A DNA stretch of 6,712 nt from Ruminococcus sp. (lineage in GTDB: Bacteria; Bacillota; Clostridia; Oscillospirales; Ruminococcaceae): assembly GCA_003488415.1 (NCBI GenBank), contig DNLQ01000020.1, forward strand, positions 1-6,712, written 5' to 3'. Made by a program: the position numbers and the translations under genes. Each line of letters starts with the position of its first letter. Position 1 is the stretch's first letter. Under the pieces are notes generated by a model. That model made no database searches, had not been told where the DNA came from, and saw only the letters and a program-made list of their open reading frames with translations. Shown here piece after piece: positions 1 to 6,429 of the stretch.

Positions 1-961
1 CGCCGAATCCGAAGTCGGAGTGGGTTTTAGCGGACTCGCTGCTGCCGCCGCCGGAGGTAACAGTGAAGTCGCCGCCGGAGATGTTAAGGTCAGTTTCAGC
101 CTGAATGCCGTCGTTTCCGGACTCTATAACGAATGTGCCGTCCTCGATGTAGATGAAGCCCATTCCCTCGTCAACAGCATTGGTGGACTTGATACCGTCC
201 TCACCTGCATTCACAGTGATATTGCCGCCTGCTGCTGCGATGTAGTCTTTGCCCTTGATGCCGTCTGCGGCTGCGTTCACAGTGATATTGCCGCCGGTGA
301 TAACGATGTCGTCCTTGCTGCGGATACCGTCTGCATCGGAGTTGACCGTCAGTGAGCCGGAGCCGTTGAAAGTAAGGCTGTCAGAGGAGAAGATGCAGGC
401 AGGAGTCTCACTGTCGGCATTTCCGCCTGTGAGGGTATTCTTGCTGCCCTCGGCAAGAGTGATGAATATTTTATCGGAGTCTGTGCCGAGGATAGCGGCA
501 GAAGTCTTTGAGGTTATGTCAGCGCCGTCCAGCACAAGCTGTACCTTTGCTTTGTCGGCGTTCACGATGATCTGTCCGTCATTGAGCGTACCGGAGATAA
601 GGTATATGCCCTCCTGAGTGATGGTGACAGAAGAGCCGCTGATCTGGACGCCCTGTCCGTCAGCGGAGGCTGTATCGCCGCTGAGAGTGATAGCTGCTGT
701 TACCTCTGTGTAGGAGGGATCCAGGTCACGCTTTGAGAACAGCTCACTGTCGGAGGTCTTGGGGGTATTGGAGAGGGAATCTGCTTCAAGAGCTGCAGAT
801 GTCTCTGATGTATCGTCTGATACTGCGGACACGGCAGCAGAACTGTCATCCGTGCCGGACTCGGAAACTGCGGGAGCACTACAGCTCACTGCGGAAGCTG
901 CAACAGTCATAGCGGCTGCCATAGCAGCGATAGTACTTATAAAATTATTGTTATTTTTCAT
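1..961 (-). CDS. Cthe_2159-type carbohydrate-binding beta-helix lipoprotein (3' end outside window)
   Basis: Translation from the ATG at 961-959 is open for 320 codons and runs off the window edge, so the C-terminus is missing. Residues 1-26 form a short basic, Asn-rich head and an Ala-rich hydrophobic stretch ending in AVSC; Cys27 is a plausible though imperfect lipobox cysteine, suggesting export and anchoring on the outer face of the membrane. Residues 28-80 are a Ser/Ala/Asp/Thr-rich linker. From about residue 85 the protein follows the Cthe_2159 family pattern: ITQEGIYLISGTLNDGQI near 114-131, QLVLDGADITS near 141-151, then beta-helix coils carrying DGI(K/R/Q) at 211-213, 233-235, 255-257 and 284-286. 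The Clostridium thermocellum founder of the family binds polygalacturonate and cellulose-like polymers and contains calcium; a cell-surface polysaccharide-binding role here is inference. A Gly/Ser-rich stretch starts near residue 303. The start has only a weak upstream AAAGTGGTG element. Confidence 0.85.
   Translation of the reverse strand, partial: MKNNNNFISTIAAMAAAMTVAASAVSCSAPAVSESGTDDSSAAVSAVSDDTSETSAALEADSLSNTPKTSDSELFSKRDLDPSYTEVTAAITLSGDTASADGQGVQISGSSVTITQEGIYLISGTLNDGQIIVNADKAKVQLVLDGADITSKTSAAILGTDSDKIFITLAEGSKNTLTGGNADSETPACIFSSDSLTFNGSGSLTVNSDADGIRSKDDIVITGGNITVNAAADGIKGKDYIAAAGGNITVNAGEDGIKSTNAVDEGMGFIYIEDGTFVIESGNDGIQAETDLNISGGDFTVTSGGGSSESAKTHSDFGFG
210..295 (-). repeat. Direct repeat encoding successive beta-helix coils
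   Basis: An identical 20-base word, ttcacagtgatattgccgcc on the plus strand, occurs at 210-229 and 276-295, exactly 66 bases (22 codons) apart. On the coding minus strand both copies encode GGNITVN. They are two consecutive coils of the beta-helix lipoprotein, so this is an intragenic repeat that mirrors protein structure, probably from coil duplication. Confidence 0.8.
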
Positions 962-1016
962 AGTAACACCACTTTCTTATTGTTCCCTTTTCCCCGTGGC
1001 TGTTTGTTTTTCTCTG

Positions 1017-1044
1017 ATTATATTCTATCTGCCGGATATGTTGA
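1017..1044 (-). promoter_or_regulatory. Candidate promoter of the beta-helix lipoprotein gene
   Basis: On the minus strand a perfect TATAAT (1022-1017) lies about 55 bases upstream of the lipoprotein ATG. The best -35 is TCAACA (1044-1039, four of six matches to TTGACA) at a 16-base spacing. The -10 is convincing and the -35 is weak, so an activator or a different start site is possible. Confidence 0.5.
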
Positions 1045-1072
1045 TAAGGTGAAATAATTCTGAAATGCCGGA

Positions 1073-1093
1073 AAAAGATAGGGAAAAGATAGG
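1073..1093. repeat. Short direct repeat upstream of the polA promoter
   Basis: The 10-base word aaaagatagg occurs at 1073-1082 and 1084-1093, an 11-base period close to one helical turn, 12 bases upstream of the polA -35 element. Such phasing fits a possible protein binding site, but it could be chance in an A/G-rich intergenic region. No known regulator motif is recognised. Confidence 0.35.
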
Positions 1094-1104
1094 TGTGATA
1101 ATAT

Positions 1105-1133
1105 TTGCTATTTCCTTTCCTATGTGTTATAAT
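1105..1133 (+). promoter_or_regulatory. Housekeeping sigma promoter with extended -10 for the polA operon
   Basis: TTGCTA (1105-1110, four of six matches to TTGACA), a 17-base spacer, then TATAAT (1128-1133) preceded by TG at 1125-1126, giving the extended -10 form TGnTATAAT. The start site would fall near 1140, leaving a leader of about 25 bases that contains the AGGAGGT ribosome binding site at 1154-1160. This is the only convincing promoter seen for the five genes downstream. Confidence 0.8.
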
Positions 1134-1164
1134 AGTGTAAACAGCAATCGAACAGGAGGTCAAT

Positions 1165-3699
1165 ATGAAACTGCTTGCAATAGACGGAAACAGTATCCTG
1201 AACCGTGCCTTTTACGGCATCAAGCTGCTTTCCAATAAAAACGGAGTATTTACCAATGCCATTTTCGGCTTTATGAATATATATATGAAGAATGCCGCTG
1301 AGGTACAGCCGGACGCTGTTGCCGTGGCATTCGACCTGAAAGCTCCCACCTTCCGCCATAAAGCTATGGACTACTACAAAGCGAACCGCAAGGGTATGCC
1401 GGAGGAGCTTGCACAGCAGCTCCCCCTTATCAAGGAGCTGCTCACGCTTCTGGGAATAAAGGTCATCGAGTGCGAGGGCTTTGAAGCTGATGACATACTG
1501 GGAACACTGTCGAAGGAGTGTTCCGATGCCGGGGATAAGTGCTATGTACTCACCGGTGACCGTGACAGCTTACAGCTTATTGACGATAACGTAACGGTAC
1601 TCCTTGCCACCAACAAAGAGACAGTACACTATACTCCCGACCGGTTCCGTGAGGACTACGGCTTCGAGCCGGTGCGCCTTATCGACCTGAAAGCCCTCAT
1701 GGGGGACAGCTCGGACAATATACCCGGAGTAGCGGGGATAGGTGAAAAGACTGCAAAGGCTCTTATCGGACAGTTCGGCACTCTTGAGGGAGTGTACCGG
1801 GGGTATGCGGACTCCGGACTCACAAAGGGAGTGAAGGCAAAGCTGGAGGCAGGCGAGCAGAGCGCAAAGGACAGCAAGTGGCTGGCGACTATAGTGCGTG
1901 ACGCTCCCATAGGCGTGTCCCCGGAGGACTGTAAGCCCGGTGAAAGGGACAGTGCCGGTATCAGCAGGCTGCTTACAGAGCTGGAGATGTACAAGCTGCT
2001 GGACAAGCTGGAGATAAGTGCATCCGAGAGCCAGTCCGCACCGGATGCAGCTCCGGCGGCGTATGAACCTGTAGAGCCGGAGTTTGCCGTACTGACTGCC
2101 GATGCTGCGGAAGGTATGGGCGAGTGCAGCTACCTCTTTGACGGCACGAAGCTGGAGGTGCGCAGCGGCAGTACGGTATACACCACTGAGGACGGCGCAG
2201 TTATCGCAGCCTTTCTGTCCTCGGACTGCCCGAAGGTCACCGACAGCGCAAAGCCTCACTATCGCTGGGCAATGGCAAGGGGCACGGAGCTCAAAGGCAT
2301 AAAGAACGATATAAGCATATGCGGTTATCTGCTCAATTCCTCCGGGACTGACTACACCTGCGAGAAGCTGTGTGCGGAGTACGGTGTACACTACTACAGC
2401 GAGAACGGTGAGTATGCCGGACTTATCTCCCTTGAAGGACTTTCGGCAAAGCTGCTGGAGGAAGTGGAGAAGGAGGGTATGCTGGGACTGCTGAGGGATA
2501 TAGAGCTTCCCCTCACTGAGGTGCTGGCTTCAATGGAGCATACAGGAGTCCGCATCACTCAGGCAGGAGTCCGGGAGTTCGGCACCTTCCTTACCGAGAA
2601 GATAGAAGAGACACAGCAGATGATATATGACGATGCCGGTCACGAGTTCAATATCTCCTCTCCTAAGCAGCTTGGCACAGTGCTGTTCGAGGAGCTGGGA
2701 CTCCCCTCCGGCAAGAAGACAAAAAGCGGCTATTCCACCAATGCTGACGTGCTGGAGGGACTGAGAGACAAGTCCCCCATAGTTGACAACGTGCTGAAAT
2801 ACCGCCAGTACACCAAGCTCAATTCGACCTACGTCACCGGACTTCTTGACAAGGTGGCGGATGACGGAAGGATACACAGCTCCTTCAGACAGACCGAGAC
2901 ACGTACCGGACGCATATCCTCCACCGAGCCCAATTTGCAGAACATCCCCGTCCGCACCGAGCTTGGGGCAGAGATGAGGAAGTTCTTCACTGCCGAGCCG
3001 GGAAAGGTGCTTGTGGACGCCGACTACAGCCAGATAGAGCTGCGTGTCATGGCGCACCTCTGCGGAGATAAGAATATGATAGATGCTTTCACCTCCGGCG
3101 AGGATATACACACATCCACGGCAGCACAGGTGTTCGGACTTCCGCCCATCATGGTCACTCCGGAGATGAGAAGTGCGGCAAAGGCTGTGAACTTCGGCAT
3201 CATCTACGGCATCGGAGCGTTCTCGCTCTCCAGGGACATAGGTACTTCCGTGGCACAGGCGAAGCGGTACATCGCCGACTACCTTGCACGTTTCCCGAAG
3301 GTGAAGGAGTTCATGGACAGGACTGTTGATGACGCTGAAAGGAACGGCTCAGTGTCCACCATGTTCGGCAGAAAGCGCCGGATACCGGAGCTGGCCTCGT
3401 CAAATAAGGTATTGCAGGCAGCCGGAAAGCGTATCGCAATGAATACTCCCGTACAGGGCACAGCAGCCGACCTTATAAAGATAGCTATGGTGAACGTGTA
3501 CCGGAGACTGAAAAAGGAAGGTCTTGATGCAAGGCTGATACTCCAGATACACGATGAACTTATCATCGAGAGCAGCAGGGAGTGTGCGGACAGGTGTGCC
3601 GTGCTGCTGAGGGAAGAGATGATGAACGTGTGCGAGATGAAGGTGCCGCTGTCCGTTGACGTGCATGAGGGCGAGAGCTGGTATGATGCCAAGGGCTGA
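1165..3699 (+). CDS. polA: DNA polymerase I
   Basis: 844 residues, normal length for the family. It fills gaps and removes RNA primers during Okazaki fragment maturation and DNA repair. Residues 1 to about 290 form the 5'-nuclease, with metal ligands in AIDGN (Asp7), EADD (107-110), GDRDS (131-135) and GDSSDN (180-185) and the helix-hairpin-helix GVAGIGEKTA (188-197). An Ala/Pro/Glu-rich linker (about 285-305) leads to a shrunken 3'-5' exonuclease-like domain (about 306-440) in which the DxE motif of proofreading enzymes is not visible; only the later NDISICGYLLN helix region resembles the family. The polymerase domain (about 440-844) is intact: TETRTGRISSTEPNLQNIP (577-595), motif A DYSQIELR (catalytic Asp620), motif B from Arg669 and Lys673 to NFGIIYG, with Phe677 at the nucleotide-selection position, and motif C QIHDE (Asp797). 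The ATG follows AGGAGGT by four bases. First gene of the operon. Confidence 0.98.
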   Translation: MKLLAIDGNSILNRAFYGIKLLSNKNGVFTNAIFGFMNIYMKNAAEVQPDAVAVAFDLKAPTFRHKAMDYYKANRKGMPEELAQQLPLIKELLTLLGIKVIECEGFEADDILGTLSKECSDAGDKCYVLTGDRDSLQLIDDNVTVLLATNKETVHYTPDRFREDYGFEPVRLIDLKALMGDSSDNIPGVAGIGEKTAKALIGQFGTLEGVYRGYADSGLTKGVKAKLEAGEQSAKDSKWLATIVRDAPIGVSPEDCKPGERDSAGISRLLTELEMYKLLDKLEISASESQSAPDAAPAAYEPVEPEFAVLTADAAEGMGECSYLFDGTKLEVRSGSTVYTTEDGAVIAAFLSSDCPKVTDSAKPHYRWAMARGTELKGIKNDISICGYLLNSSGTDYTCEKLCAEYGVHYYSENGEYAGLISLEGLSAKLLEEVEKEGMLGLLRDIELPLTEVLASMEHTGVRITQAGVREFGTFLTEKIEETQQMIYDDAGHEFNISSPKQLGTVLFEELGLPSGKKTKSGYSTNADVLEGLRDKSPIVDNVLKYRQYTKLNSTYVTGLLDKVADDGRIHSSFRQTETRTGRISSTEPNLQNIPVRTELGAEMRKFFTAEPGKVLVDADYSQIELRVMAHLCGDKNMIDAFTSGEDIHTSTAAQVFGLPPIMVTPEMRSAAKAVNFGIIYGIGAFSLSRDIGTSVAQAKRYIADYLARFPKVKEFMDRTVDDAERNGSVSTMFGRKRRIPELASSNKVLQAAGKRIAMNTPVQGTAADLIKIAMVNVYRRLKKEGLDARLILQIHDELIIESSRECADRCAVLLREEMMNVCEMKVPLSVDVHEGESWYDAKG

Positions 3700-3710
3700 G
3701 AGGTGATAGG

Positions 3711-4265
3711 ATGATCGTTAATAAGACAGTCTGCATTCCGGAGGACATGGAGTTCATATACAGAAGAGCGGAGAGAAAACCAAAGCTCAGACAGCATCAG
3801 ATCATTTCACTGCTTGTGGATCTGTTAGTGCTGTTCTGGGCAGCACGGCTCTTTCTGAGAGCCTGTGAATACGGCATTAAGAACGTACCGTTCACAGTGT
3901 GGTTCGTGGTCATACTGACGCTGATACTGTCTGTGAATTCAATTTACAGATTCGCTGCAAGAAGAAAGAGTGATCTCAGGAAAGTCATAGAGAACATGAA
4001 AAAGAAAAGTGAAACAAGGATCTTTTCCTTCGGTGATGACAGTGTAGAGGTGCTCAACCGGACGGAGGAAACGGAAAACAGAACGAAATACAGCTATGAC
4101 AATCTGAGCAGGCTGTATGTGAAGTCTGACAGGCTCTATGCAGTGATGAAGCTGAAGGACTGTGATGTATACTTTCCCGTTCACGATGACGGTTACACTG
4201 AAGGCTCAAAGGAGGAGCTGATAGCGCTTATTGAGAGCCGTGGGATAAGGAGTGAGGAGATATGA
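3711..4265 (+). CDS. YcxB-like membrane protein of unknown function
   Basis: 184 residues. A charged N-terminal segment (1-30) precedes two hydrophobic helices at about 31-49 and 60-79 joined by a short loop, then a basic cytoplasmic stretch (81-100) and a soluble mixed alpha/beta domain (about 103-177). The pattern FSFGDDSVEVLNR...YSYDNLSRLYVKSDRLYAVMKL...YFPV, ending in a helix with EELIALIE, matches the layout of YcxB-like C-terminal domains, a PH-like fold in related proteins; the assignment is by pattern only. The biochemical role is unknown. It starts 11 bases after polA with GAGGTGAT upstream of the ATG, and its stop overlaps the rimI start. Its arginine codons are mostly AGA/AGG (14 of 17 by my count), unlike the CGN-rich usage in the opening part of polA, suggesting lower expression or a different origin. 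Confidence 0.75.
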   Translation: MIVNKTVCIPEDMEFIYRRAERKPKLRQHQIISLLVDLLVLFWAARLFLRACEYGIKNVPFTVWFVVILTLILSVNSIYRFAARRKSDLRKVIENMKKKSETRIFSFGDDSVEVLNRTEETENRTKYSYDNLSRLYVKSDRLYAVMKLKDCDVYFPVHDDGYTEGSKEELIALIESRGIRSEEI

Positions 4266-4720
4266 CTGAATACAGACGTATAAACGCCGGAGAAGACAAT
4301 GATGTTTATGAAGCTCTGTCGGTGCTTGATAAAGCCTGCGTAGGTGCGGACGGCTGGTCTGCGGAGTCCTTCCGGAGCGAGTGTGCAAAGGAAAACGGTA
4401 TAGTCCTTGCAGCCTTTGAGGACGGAGTGCCCGCCGGACTTCTTTCCGGATATACCGCCGTGGGTGAGGCTGACATCACAAGTGTGGCTGTAGCTCCTGC
4501 ATACCGCAGGATGGGCATTGCCCGGAGGCTTGTGGCTGACTTTGAGGCTCTGCTGCCGGAGGATACGGAGAATATCTACCTTGAGGTAAGGGAATCAAAT
4601 GAAGGCGCCATAGCCCTTTACAGGAACTGCGGCTTTGAGAAGCTGTCAGTCCGCAGGCGTTTCTACTCCGCACCGGAGGAGGACGCTTTAGTAATGACAA
4701 AAACGATCAGGAAGGGATAA
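4262..4720 (+). CDS. rimI: Ribosomal protein bS18-alanine N-acetyltransferase
   Basis: 152 residues, a single GNAT domain of the RimI type, which moves an acetyl group from acetyl-CoA to the N-terminal alanine of ribosomal protein S18. The acetyl-CoA pyrophosphate loop is RRMGIA (82-87), after the strand ITSVAVAP (72-79). The RimI signature LEVRESNEGAIALYRNCGF (107-125) is very clear; Glu108 and Tyr120 sit with the same 12-residue spacing as the proposed catalytic pair Glu103/Tyr115 of the E. coli enzyme. The C-terminal RRRFY...EDALVM (131-145) is also typical. The start codon overlaps the preceding stop (ATGA), and AAGGAG at 4247-4252 lies nine bases upstream, so translation is probably coupled. 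Adjacency to tsaD is a common bacterial arrangement, but tsaB and tsaE, frequent companions, are not in this window. Confidence 0.92.
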   Translation: MTEYRRINAGEDNDVYEALSVLDKACVGADGWSAESFRSECAKENGIVLAAFEDGVPAGLLSGYTAVGEADITSVAVAPAYRRMGIARRLVADFEALLPEDTENIYLEVRESNEGAIALYRNCGFEKLSVRRRFYSAPEEDALVMTKTIRKG

Positions 4721-4722
4721 GA

Positions 4723-5733
4723 ATGCTTATTTTAGGTATAGAAAGCTCCTGCGACGAGACTGCCGCAAGCGTGGTAAAGGACTGCCGGACGATCTGTTCG
4801 TCGGTCATCTCAACTCAGATAGAGGAGCATAAAAAATACGGCGGAGTCGTTCCGGAGATCGCCTCACGCCGTCACTGTGAAAATATTCTCGGAGTAGTCC
4901 GCACTGCACTGGAGCAGGCAGACGTTTCTCTCAGTGACCTCGACGCCGTAGCCGTAACATACGCCCCGGGACTGATAGGTGCGCTGCTGGTGGGAGTGAG
5001 CTTTGCAAAGTCACTTGCCATGTCTGCCGGAAAGCCCCTTGTGCCGGTGCATCATATCGCCGGACACATAGCCTCCAACTACCTCACTCATCCCGGACTT
5101 GAACCGCCGTATCTGTGTATAGTTGCAAGCGGCGGACACAGCCACATCATCGAGGTGCTCTCCTACACGAAGTTCCGTGTGGTGGGACGTACCCGTGACG
5201 ATGCAGCAGGTGAGTGCTTTGACAAGTGTGCAAGGGCAATGGGATTCCCCTATCCCGGCGGAGTCCACGTAGACAGGGCAGCTCAGGAGGGCGATCCGAA
5301 GGCGTTCAGACTTCCCCATCCGGCAGTTGCAGGGAGCGAGTTTGACTTTTCCTTCTCCGGACTCAAGACAAGCGTCATCAACCTCCTGCACAACGCAGAG
5401 CAGAAGGGTACGGAGATAAACAGGAACGACCTCTCCGCAAGCATACAGTCAACCATAGCCGGAGTCCTGACGGAAAAGACCATACGTGCGGCAGAGGCTC
5501 TCGGATACCGCAGGATCGCTCTTGCAGGGGGAGTCTCCGCCAACTCAGGAGTACGTGCCGCACTGTCGGAGGCTTGTGCTGAGAAGGGCTATGAGTTCTT
5601 CATGCCGGAGAAGTCCCTCTGCGGCGACAACGGCGCAATGATAGCCTGTCAGGGCAGCTACAACTTCCTTGCCGGCATCACCGCTGACGAGAGCCTGAAC
5701 GCTGCAGCAACCCTCTCCATGGAGGATATATGA
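4723..5733 (+). CDS. tsaD: tRNA N6-threonylcarbamoyladenosine transferase subunit TsaD
   Basis: 336 residues, full length for bacterial TsaD. Together with TsaB and TsaE it transfers the threonylcarbamoyl group from threonylcarbamoyl-AMP to adenosine 37 of ANN-decoding tRNAs in the cytoplasm. Family marks run in order: LGIESSCDETA (4-14), GGVVPEIASRRH (40-51), the metal-binding HHIAGH with His111 and His115, VASGGHSH (134-141), GRTRDDAAGECFDK (155-168), DFSFSGLKTS (208-217), LAGGVSANS (267-275) and CGDNGAMIA (300-308) with Asp302 as metal ligand. Nothing essential is missing. The start is two bases after the rimI stop with AGGAAGG (4709-4715) upstream, and the stop overlaps the next gene. An older name for the gene is gcp; early annotations call it an O-sialoglycoprotein endopeptidase, an activity not supported today. 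Confidence 0.97.
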   Translation: MLILGIESSCDETAASVVKDCRTICSSVISTQIEEHKKYGGVVPEIASRRHCENILGVVRTALEQADVSLSDLDAVAVTYAPGLIGALLVGVSFAKSLAMSAGKPLVPVHHIAGHIASNYLTHPGLEPPYLCIVASGGHSHIIEVLSYTKFRVVGRTRDDAAGECFDKCARAMGFPYPGGVHVDRAAQEGDPKAFRLPHPAVAGSEFDFSFSGLKTSVINLLHNAEQKGTEINRNDLSASIQSTIAGVLTEKTIRAAEALGYRRIALAGGVSANSGVRAALSEACAEKGYEFFMPEKSLCGDNGAMIACQGSYNFLAGITADESLNAAATLSMEDI

Positions 5734-5918
5734 TGAAGGGCAAGGCTGCAAACTGTGAGACCTGTACCAACTACGTCTATGATGATGACTGCGAGTGCTA
5801 CGTGTGCATGGTGGATCTGGACGAGGACGAGATGTACCGTTTCCTCCAGGGTACTAACTATAGCTGTCCCTACTATCGTCTTGACGATGAGTACGGGGTG
5901 GTAAGGCATCAGAACTGA
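5730..5918 (+). CDS. Small Cys-rich, acidic protein (DUF6472-like)
   Basis: 62 residues with Cys at 9, 12, 21, 23, 26 and 46, arranged as CxxC, CxCxxC and a late CPYY, ending in DDEYGVVRHQN. It is strongly acidic in the middle (DLDEDEM) and has no signal peptide or membrane helix. The pattern suggests a small cytoplasmic metal-binding (zinc or Fe-S) protein. From memory it resembles the DUF6472 proteins of Ruminococcus-type Clostridia; function unknown. The first ATG (5730) overlaps the tsaD stop by four bases; a second ATG at 5733 has better spacing (seven bases) from GGAGG at 5721-5725 and could be the true start. Last gene of the operon, 10 bases before the terminator stem. Its final 65 bases overlap the convergent Ger gene on the other strand. 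Confidence 0.8.
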   Translation: MMKGKAANCETCTNYVYDDDCECYVCMVDLDEDEMYRFLQGTNYSCPYYRLDDEYGVVRHQN

Positions 5919-6429
5919 TGATACATACACCGTTCACGCCCCCGGCAGTAAGCTGAGGGGTGTGGGCGGTCTTTTTTTCACTGAGCAGACCGGAGAGTAC
6001 CGTTACTATATCGCATTCCGGAGCTTTGCCCTGTGCCTGAGCCTGCCGGACGCAGCCCTCCAGCAGCTCCGGCGGATTATCAAGGAGCAGGCTGCCCTCA
6101 CCGGAGACTGTGAGACAGGAGGGAGATACCTTCCATTCGTTCAGCATGGCAGTCAGAGTGCCGCAGGGAGAGCAGTCACCGAGGATGATAAGCTCCGTGA
6201 AGCCGGTGAATATCTCCTTTCCTTCTATCAGCTCTGCCGCCGCCTTTCCCTCACCGGGAGAGCCGGCATTGACTGTCACCGGAGGTATATCCGAGAAGAA
6301 GCTGAATGTCACAGTGCTGCCGTCAACTGCCGCAGCCCGCAGGTATGCCTTGTCGTGTACCAGTCCTGCATTGCCGCATCCGGTCAGTAAGAAGGCGGCG
6401 AGCAGGGCAACGGGGATAAGTCTTTTCAC
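5854..6429 (-). CDS. GerAC-type spore germination lipoprotein, N-terminal domain only
   Basis: 191 residues from the GTG at 6429. The N-terminus VKRLIPVALLAAFLLTGC is a lipoprotein signal with lipobox LTGC and Cys18, so the protein is exported and lipid-anchored. After it, LVHDKAYLRAAAVD (23-36) and FTELIILGDCSPCGTLTAMLNEW follow the pattern of the Ger(x)C N-terminal domain, and the region up to PQLTAGGVNGVCIISSDAL resembles the stretch that opens the second domain. Family members are usually about 350-400 residues; here the conserved part stops near residue 175 and the last 15 or so residues (PPRTHRQDDSRDSYS) are antisense to the Cys-rich gene. The C-terminal domain is absent and tsaD leaves no room for it. 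In GerA-type receptors the C subunit works with the A and B subunits in the spore inner membrane. Either a truncated remnant or a reduced but working version. The family call is by pattern only. Confidence 0.7.
   Translation of the reverse strand: MKRLIPVALLAAFLLTGCGNAGLVHDKAYLRAAAVDGSTVTFSFFSDIPPVTVNAGSPGEGKAAAELIEGKEIFTGFTELIILGDCSPCGTLTAMLNEWKVSPSCLTVSGEGSLLLDNPPELLEGCVRQAQAQGKAPECDIVTVLSGLLSEKKTAHTPQLTAGGVNGVCIISSDALPPRTHRQDDSRDSYS
5929..5978 (+). terminator. Rho-independent terminator of the polA-tsaD operon
   Basis: The arms accgttcacgcccc (5929-5942) and ggggtgtgggcggt (5957-5970) form a 14-pair stem in plus-strand RNA, 11 Watson-Crick and three G-U pairs, with a 14-base loop that can close a further CAG/CTG mini-stem. 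Seven T residues (5972-5978) follow after one C. Read from the minus strand, the three wobble pairs become A-C mismatches and there is no T-run, so it should work in one direction only. The same bases lie inside the reading frame of the convergent Ger gene. Confidence 0.9.

Noticed and set aside
210..295. Repeated 20-base words as a possible CRISPR array
   Set aside because: There are only two exact copies, they lie inside a coding frame, and the 22-codon period matches beta-helix coils.
1..1052. Plus-strand open frames across the left end, some rich in Val, Ala and Cys
   Set aside because: They are antisense to the beta-helix lipoprotein, whose minus-strand frame has a signal sequence, repeats and family motifs; the plus-strand frames show no ribosome binding site or recognisable protein.
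962..1164. A riboswitch or small RNA in the divergent intergenic region
   Set aside because: The polA leader is only about 25 bases and the lipoprotein leader about 50; I see no terminator-like hairpin or known riboswitch core, only promoters and a short repeat.
1570..2391. A 273-residue minus-strand open frame inside polA
   Set aside because: It is antisense to the intact polA frame and has an odd composition rich in Cys, His and Leu with no family resemblance.
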